Part shown: positions 30,957 through 35,009 of the stretch, piece after piece
How the letters are laid out: the number at the start of each line of letters is the position of its first letter
Position numbering within the stretch: position 1 is the first letter of the stretch
Notes under the pieces: generated by a model
The model's database searches: none
Told to the model about the DNA's origin: nothing
What the model saw: the letters and a program-made list of their open reading frames with translations, nothing else
From: an uncultured Clostridia bacterium
GTDB taxonomy: Bacteria > Bacillota > Clostridia > Christensenellales > Aristaeellaceae
DNA: 35,009 nt
Assembly (NCBI GenBank): GCA_946538615.1
Contig: CAMNGW010000008.1
Coordinates: 1-35,009 of the forward strand
Reading direction: 5' to 3'
Translations under genes and position numbers: made by a program

Positions 30957-32716
30957 ATGCCGTTCACCACCGTCCCGTCCGCCTGGACCATGAAGCGCCG
31001 CATGCCGGGATGGATCCCGCTGGAGGTCACAATGCTGTCAAAGGACACCTGGGAGAACCCGCTTTCATTGGTCACAGTGACCTTCCAGAAATAAGTCCCT
31101 GCCCCGGGGAGCGGGAGCCTGGCCTCTGTCTCAAGCAGTCCCTTGGCTTCCCACAGCACATCCTTAAACTCCCAGTCCCTGCACAGCTGTACATCGTAGC
31201 GCAGGTACTCCCCGTCAAAGTCATAGGATTCATCCCAGCTCAAGACAAGCTCGTCCCCGTCCGCTGTCACCTCCCACTGATAGAAAGGCATTGGCTTTTC
31301 CAGTGAGAGCAGGTAAGCCTGGTAGTTCGTCTCAATGTCACCCGGCATAGCGGCATAGATCGTCTCTCGGACCTGAGGTGTCCCCATCATCTGCTCACTG
31401 TCGGGAAGGCTGGAGGTGAACTTGTCCGTAACCTTCCGGTACTTTTCAATCAGAGAGGCGATCTTCTCCTGGGTGATTGTGCTGTGCAGAAGCTCCATTT
31501 TCTCACTCAGGAGGCTGCGGAAGGACGGCAGGCGCAGGGCGCGGTTGAAGAGGACAACGCCCCAGTAGTTGCTGACCCCCCGTGTCCACTCCCCGTTCTG
31601 CCACTGGGGTTTGCGCAGCTTGTCTTCCGTATAACCCAGGCTGTCGTCCCCGTCCCAGCACAGATAGTACCACCGTCTGGCGTCCAGGGGGCTGTAGAGG
31701 AGGTAGTTCTGCGCGTCGCTGTCCTCATTGCCCATGAGAAGGTTGAAGGCCAGATAGCTTGTCAGATTGTCGACATCAAAATAGGTGTCAAGCAGCTCCT
31801 CGGTGGAAAGGGTGTAATTGTTCACGGCATCCAGCATTTCAAGCAGCTTGGTATGGTCCTCGCCGGTTTTCGTCTCGAGGATCTCGCTGAAAGCCTGTGC
31901 ATCATAATCCGGGTCCGTAGACAGCTTGAGCGTCTCCGGGTAGCGGAACATTTCGCACAGATTGGCTTTGTACAGCTGTCCGTCCACGCTCAGCCCATGG
32001 TTGCGCAGGTACCGGTTGTTGGGCAGTTCCACCTGGGTATAGAGCCCATAGTCCTCAAAGACGCCGCTGGGATGTTCCGCCGTCATGTCTTTGATATAGA
32101 GATGGACGAACTGCGTCCTCAGGCTGGGGATGGAGGGGACGTCCCTGAGCAGTTCAAAGTACAGCATGTTCCTCAGCCTTGTCACATCCGCCGGGTGCTT
32201 GTTGAGCGCAATGGCCCGCTGCCCGCGCCAGAACCCTGCGTCTTTGTAAAAAGTCAGGCGGTACGATTTCTGCGGGTATTCCGTGGAGGTCCTTCCGCGC
32301 ACGTTCATTGTGGCGTTCCCTGTGAGGGAGGTATAGCCAACCTCACCCTCCTTGGGTCCGTTTTCATCGCCGATCTGCACCAGCACTTCCGTCCGGATTT
32401 TCTCCACACCCGTCATGCCCTGCAGATTCAGGTACCTGTTGATTTCCTCAAAGGTGTGGTCCGTTCCGTCGGCGGCGTTGCCGCCAAGGACCGTCACGTA
32501 AAAGCAGACCACGTCCGTCGGATCATAGTCATAGAGGGCATCATTGTCCCTGATGCCGTTGCCCCGGCCCTCCGCCTTCTCCACAGAGAGGTGTCCGTCA
32601 GACGGATCGCCTGCATCCCCCTCCTGCGCATCGTCCTCAAGGAGCACGCTGCAGCCGCACATCAGGCACAGGCACAGAGCCAGCATCAGGCACAAGCGCC
32701 ATACCGGTGGTCTCAT
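30953..32716 (-). CDS. CotH-kinase family lipoprotein
   Basis: 587 residues. The N-terminus is hydrophobic and ends in MCGC (C22), a probable though non-ideal lipobox; an acidic linker follows. The CotH domain (about 65-390) has LTGNATMNVRGRTSTEYPQKSY, ALNKHPADVTRLRN with a candidate ATP-binding lysine, GNEDSDAQNYLLY, and WYYLCWDGDDSLG (about 350-360) with metal-binding aspartates. CotH proteins are atypical kinases; the Bacillus founder phosphorylates spore-coat proteins. A fibronectin-like C-terminal region follows (about 490-570). Overlaps of four bases with pelG upstream and with the VTC gene downstream place it in the operon. It probably sits on the outer face of the membrane. The kinase substrate is unknown. 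Confidence 0.85.
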   Translation of the reverse strand: MRPPVWRLCLMLALCLCLMCGCSVLLEDDAQEGDAGDPSDGHLSVEKAEGRGNGIRDNDALYDYDPTDVVCFYVTVLGGNAADGTDHTFEEINRYLNLQGMTGVEKIRTEVLVQIGDENGPKEGEVGYTSLTGNATMNVRGRTSTEYPQKSYRLTFYKDAGFWRGQRAIALNKHPADVTRLRNMLYFELLRDVPSIPSLRTQFVHLYIKDMTAEHPSGVFEDYGLYTQVELPNNRYLRNHGLSVDGQLYKANLCEMFRYPETLKLSTDPDYDAQAFSEILETKTGEDHTKLLEMLDAVNNYTLSTEELLDTYFDVDNLTSYLAFNLLMGNEDSDAQNYLLYSPLDARRWYYLCWDGDDSLGYTEDKLRKPQWQNGEWTRGVSNYWGVVLFNRALRLPSFRSLLSEKMELLHSTITQEKIASLIEKYRKVTDKFTSSLPDSEQMMGTPQVRETIYAAMPGDIETNYQAYLLSLEKPMPFYQWEVTADGDELVLSWDESYDFDGEYLRYDVQLCRDWEFKDVLWEAKGLLETEARLPLPGAGTYFWKVTVTNESGFSQVSFDSIVTSSGIHPGMRRFMVQADGTVVNGI

Positions 32717-34200
32717 TGCATACCATCCTTTCGCATCCTGTTGCGTCTCAGGGCAGCAACTTCCGCCCGTCTTTCAAGTTTTTCAGCCGTTTCTTTCCAG
32801 AAATCATGACTGAGTTCCTGGAAAACCGGCTGTGAGCAGTACACATTGTAATCGATCCTGCGCACGTACTGTGCCAGCCGCGGGAAAGAAGCGGCATACA
32901 TCGCGATCCCACCGGTAATCACGCCAATGCCGTAGTAGAGCGATCCGAGGCGGAAAGACAGGAGCGTACCCGCCAGATTGCCGGCAAAAAGCGCTGCGGC
33001 TGTCGCCATGGCACCTTTGCGGTCATTGAAATAGAGCTGCAGAAGCATCAGGCTCGTCCCTATGCAGTAGAGGCTGTAGCCAATGCACATCAGGCGGAAC
33101 ATATGCATCATGTCGGTCGTAAAGCCGATGACCGGCAGAACATAGGACATGACAAGCATATAAATGACCATGCCAAAGAGCTGTACGACAATGAGGTTCG
33201 TGATCTCCTGCCACAGGGACCTTTCCATGCGGATGCGCGCCAGACGGATCTGGGGCATCGTTCCCCCGTCCGTGATCGCGGAGAAGTACTCCCTGTAGGT
33301 GCTGTAAAAGTTCACTTCAACGGAAATAATAAAATTGATATTGGTGGGAAGCGTGACAAGGTAGGCGTAGAACGCCGCCGCGTCAAACAGGGAGGCCTGC
33401 CGGAAGGCGCCCGTCACCACAGAGCCCAGGGGGCTGAACCACATCAGGACAATATGCACAAAGGCCCCTGTCATGGAGAGCGTGCCTGTCACAAGGAGGT
33501 CCGGAGTATGGGACAGCCAGGCGATGAACCCCAGCAGGCTGCCCTTCCCCCTTGGAAAATAATGGAGGAGCACCCAGAGCATGCCGCAGAGCATGACACC
33601 GTAGCCGAGTGGAAGCGCGGCCAGAAACGCCGTAAGGGGATCCGTCCCCAGCGCAATCAGCACAGGGCCGCTGAGCAGGGCAAGGACGACGCCCGCAAGG
33701 AAGGTGAGAAGGATCGCCTTGTAATCTTTGGCCGCCGTGATATACGACATGAGCAGCCACACCGGGATCAGTTCCATGAACAGGATCCAGTTGAGCAGTT
33801 TCTGCAATGGGGACAGTTCCACCGCTGTCATGATGAGAAGGGCATACACCGCCCCGCCTGGGACCATCAGTGTCAGGGCCGACCCTGTCAGGGAAGGCAG
33901 GACGCGCCCGAGCTGATTCTGGTACATCATGTCAGCCACGTACCGGGAAAGGAACATCTGATAGCCGCTGGTCATGATCATGCTCAGCAGCAGCGCGTAG
34001 ACCATGGTGATCACCAGCACCTCGCGTTGGTGCTCGCCCATGCCGTAGGACTGGGCGAGGGCCTGTATGCCAAGCAGGAGAAGGATGGCGAGGATCATGG
34101 TGCCGGAGCATATGACGGCCGCATAGGCATACGCCCTCAGCTTGCGGATCACGCCGCTGCCGACAAAGAGTTTTTTCAGTTCAAATCCTATGCCTGCCAT
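32713..34200 (-). CDS. pelG: Exopolysaccharide Pel-type transporter PelG
   Basis: 495 residues, close to the usual PelG length. It begins MAGIGFELKKLF, the conserved PelG start, and has about twelve hydrophobic segments through most of its length in MATE/MOP-flippase style. A conserved loop with FNDRKGAM and a basic, soluble end (about 450-495) follow. PelG, with PelF, is taken to move the nascent polymer across the cytoplasmic membrane. The gene starts within pelF (13-base overlap) and ends overlapping cotH by four. The assignment is firm because the N-terminal motif and the neighbouring pelF agree. Confidence 0.9.
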   Translation of the reverse strand: MAGIGFELKKLFVGSGVIRKLRAYAYAAVICSGTMILAILLLLGIQALAQSYGMGEHQREVLVITMVYALLLSMIMTSGYQMFLSRYVADMMYQNQLGRVLPSLTGSALTLMVPGGAVYALLIMTAVELSPLQKLLNWILFMELIPVWLLMSYITAAKDYKAILLTFLAGVVLALLSGPVLIALGTDPLTAFLAALPLGYGVMLCGMLWVLLHYFPRGKGSLLGFIAWLSHTPDLLVTGTLSMTGAFVHIVLMWFSPLGSVVTGAFRQASLFDAAAFYAYLVTLPTNINFIISVEVNFYSTYREYFSAITDGGTMPQIRLARIRMERSLWQEITNLIVVQLFGMVIYMLVMSYVLPVIGFTTDMMHMFRLMCIGYSLYCIGTSLMLLQLYFNDRKGAMATAAALFAGNLAGTLLSFRLGSLYYGIGVITGGIAMYAASFPRLAQYVRRIDYNVYCSQPVFQELSHDFWKETAEKLERRAEVAALRRNRMRKDGMQ

Positions 34201-35009
34201 CTTTCAGCCCCCTTTCCGGCCCGCGCTGCTTCCTGGAACAGGTCCTCATAGCGCTTGAGCATCTGTTCATGCTGGTAGTTTGCCTCGACTCTGTTCTGCC
34301 CGTTTTTACCCATGCGCAGGCGTTCCTTTTCCTGCCGGCACATGTCGATCATCGCCTCCGCCATCGCCCGCTGGTGCATGGGCGGCACGCAGTAGCCCGC
34401 GATTCCAAAATCATCACCCACGCCTTCGAGCAGTTCACGGCAGCAGCCGACGTCCGTGGTGACGGCGGGTCTTCCGGCTGCCATGCCTTCCAGCACGGCC
34501 AGGGGCTGGCCCTCTGAAAGTGAAGTCAGGAGAACAAAATCGATCTTCTGCAGGTACTCAAGGACGTTGACCCTTCCCGTAAAGACCGCATGCTCCAGCT
34601 TCAGTTCATCCCTCAGATACACGCACTCCTGATAATACTCCTCGTCCTCCTCCGTAGGGCCCATGATATGCAGCCTCACATGGTCCAGCTCCTGGCACAC
34701 CAGGGAGAAGGCGTAGAGCATGGTCTTGATATCCTTGATGGGCACAAGGCGGACCACGGCGCCGATATCGACCCATCCGTCGGGCTCCTTGAGAGGGATC
34801 CCCTTGAAGCGCGAATAGGCCACGCCATTGGGAATGACCCTGCAGCGGTCGGCACTGCACCCGATCTCCTGCTGAATGAGGCTGGCGCGGTGGAACAGGG
34901 AGGTCACGCGGAACGCATAATGGTAGGCGCAGCGCGTGTACATGTAGAACATCCTGATCCACAGGTTCTTGAAGTGGGGCGCCACCCAGTTGGTGCGCAG
35001 GATCTCTTC
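34188..35009 (-). CDS. pelF: Glycosyltransferase PelF (GT4), C-terminal part (partial)
   Basis: The gene enters from the right edge; 273 codons up to the stop are visible and the frame is open to the last base. The part seen is the C-terminal nucleotide-sugar-binding half of a GT4 enzyme: CRVIPNGV, VVRLVPIKDIKTMLYA, MGPTEEDEEY, and the EGQPLAVLE (E-x7-E) motif before GMAAGRPAVTTDVG. In known Pel systems PelF is the cytoplasmic transferase that builds the chain from UDP-activated sugar. The N-terminal half, and any pelD or pelE genes, would lie right of the window. Confidence 0.9.
   Translation of the reverse strand, partial: EEILRTNWVAPHFKNLWIRMFYMYTRCAYHYAFRVTSLFHRASLIQQEIGCSADRCRVIPNGVAYSRFKGIPLKEPDGWVDIGAVVRLVPIKDIKTMLYAFSLVCQELDHVRLHIMGPTEEDEEYYQECVYLRDELKLEHAVFTGRVNVLEYLQKIDFVLLTSLSEGQPLAVLEGMAAGRPAVTTDVGCCRELLEGVGDDFGIAGYCVPPMHQRAMAEAMIDMCRQEKERLRMGKNGQNRVEANYQHEQMLKRYEDLFQEAARAGKGAERWQA

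Noticed and set aside
31484..34251. Plus-strand frames of 441 and 382 codons
   Set aside because: They are antisense to the CotH and PelG genes, have no start context and have compositions typical of shadow frames.

Overview
The window looks like a chromosomal segment of a moderately GC-rich anaerobic member of the Bacillota (Clostridia-like, probably gut or rumen). That is an inference from the gene content: a minimal SufC-SufB pair, heterodimeric multidrug ABC genes under a MarR regulator, very large secreted proteins with Listeria-Bacteroides (Flg_new) repeats, BspA-type LRR and Ig-like modules, and a Gram-positive Pel-type cluster. No rRNA, tRNA, CRISPR array, insertion sequence or phage module was seen.

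Left part (1-4500): the 5' end of a minus-strand solute-binding protein gene faces a plus-strand cytoplasmic beta-propeller gene across a 279-bp region holding two related inverted repeats. An 832-bp stretch follows with a terminator and a frameshifted gene remnant. Next come a secreted HAD-family phosphatase with a DUF3574-like tail, a strong terminator, and a truncated remnant of a type I signal peptidase.

Centre left (4427-14852): a good promoter precedes two adjacent giant secreted proteins. The first combines LRR and Ig-like modules with a GH24 lysozyme domain and an L,D-transpeptidase-like C-terminus. The second has an M23 endopeptidase, an SH3 domain, three EGR repeats, ten Flg_new repeats and a C-terminal LRR module. 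Both are predicted to act on or bind peptidoglycan outside the cell. A strong two-way hairpin ends the unit.

Middle (14861-25260): on the minus strand lie a MarR regulator with two ABC half-transporters, and an ACT-domain protein with an HSL-type hydrolase. On the plus strand are sufC-sufB and a six-hairpin glycosidase. A CCA tRNA nucleotidyltransferase/HD gene follows on the minus strand. Promoters and terminators are readable at several junctions, and a possible small RNA lies opposite the sufB downstream region.

Right part (25261-35009): a secreted protein of unknown function is preceded by a 165-nt, apparently structured leader. The rest is a minus-strand operon that enters from the right edge with overlapping junctions: pelF (partial), pelG, a CotH-kinase lipoprotein, a VTC-type polyphosphate polymerase domain protein, a DUF4956 membrane protein and a secreted DUF4832 glycosidase-like protein. 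It is the strongest candidate for an under-described system: Pel-like polysaccharide synthesis and export genes co-transcribed with a CotH kinase-like protein and a polyphosphate polymerase-like protein.
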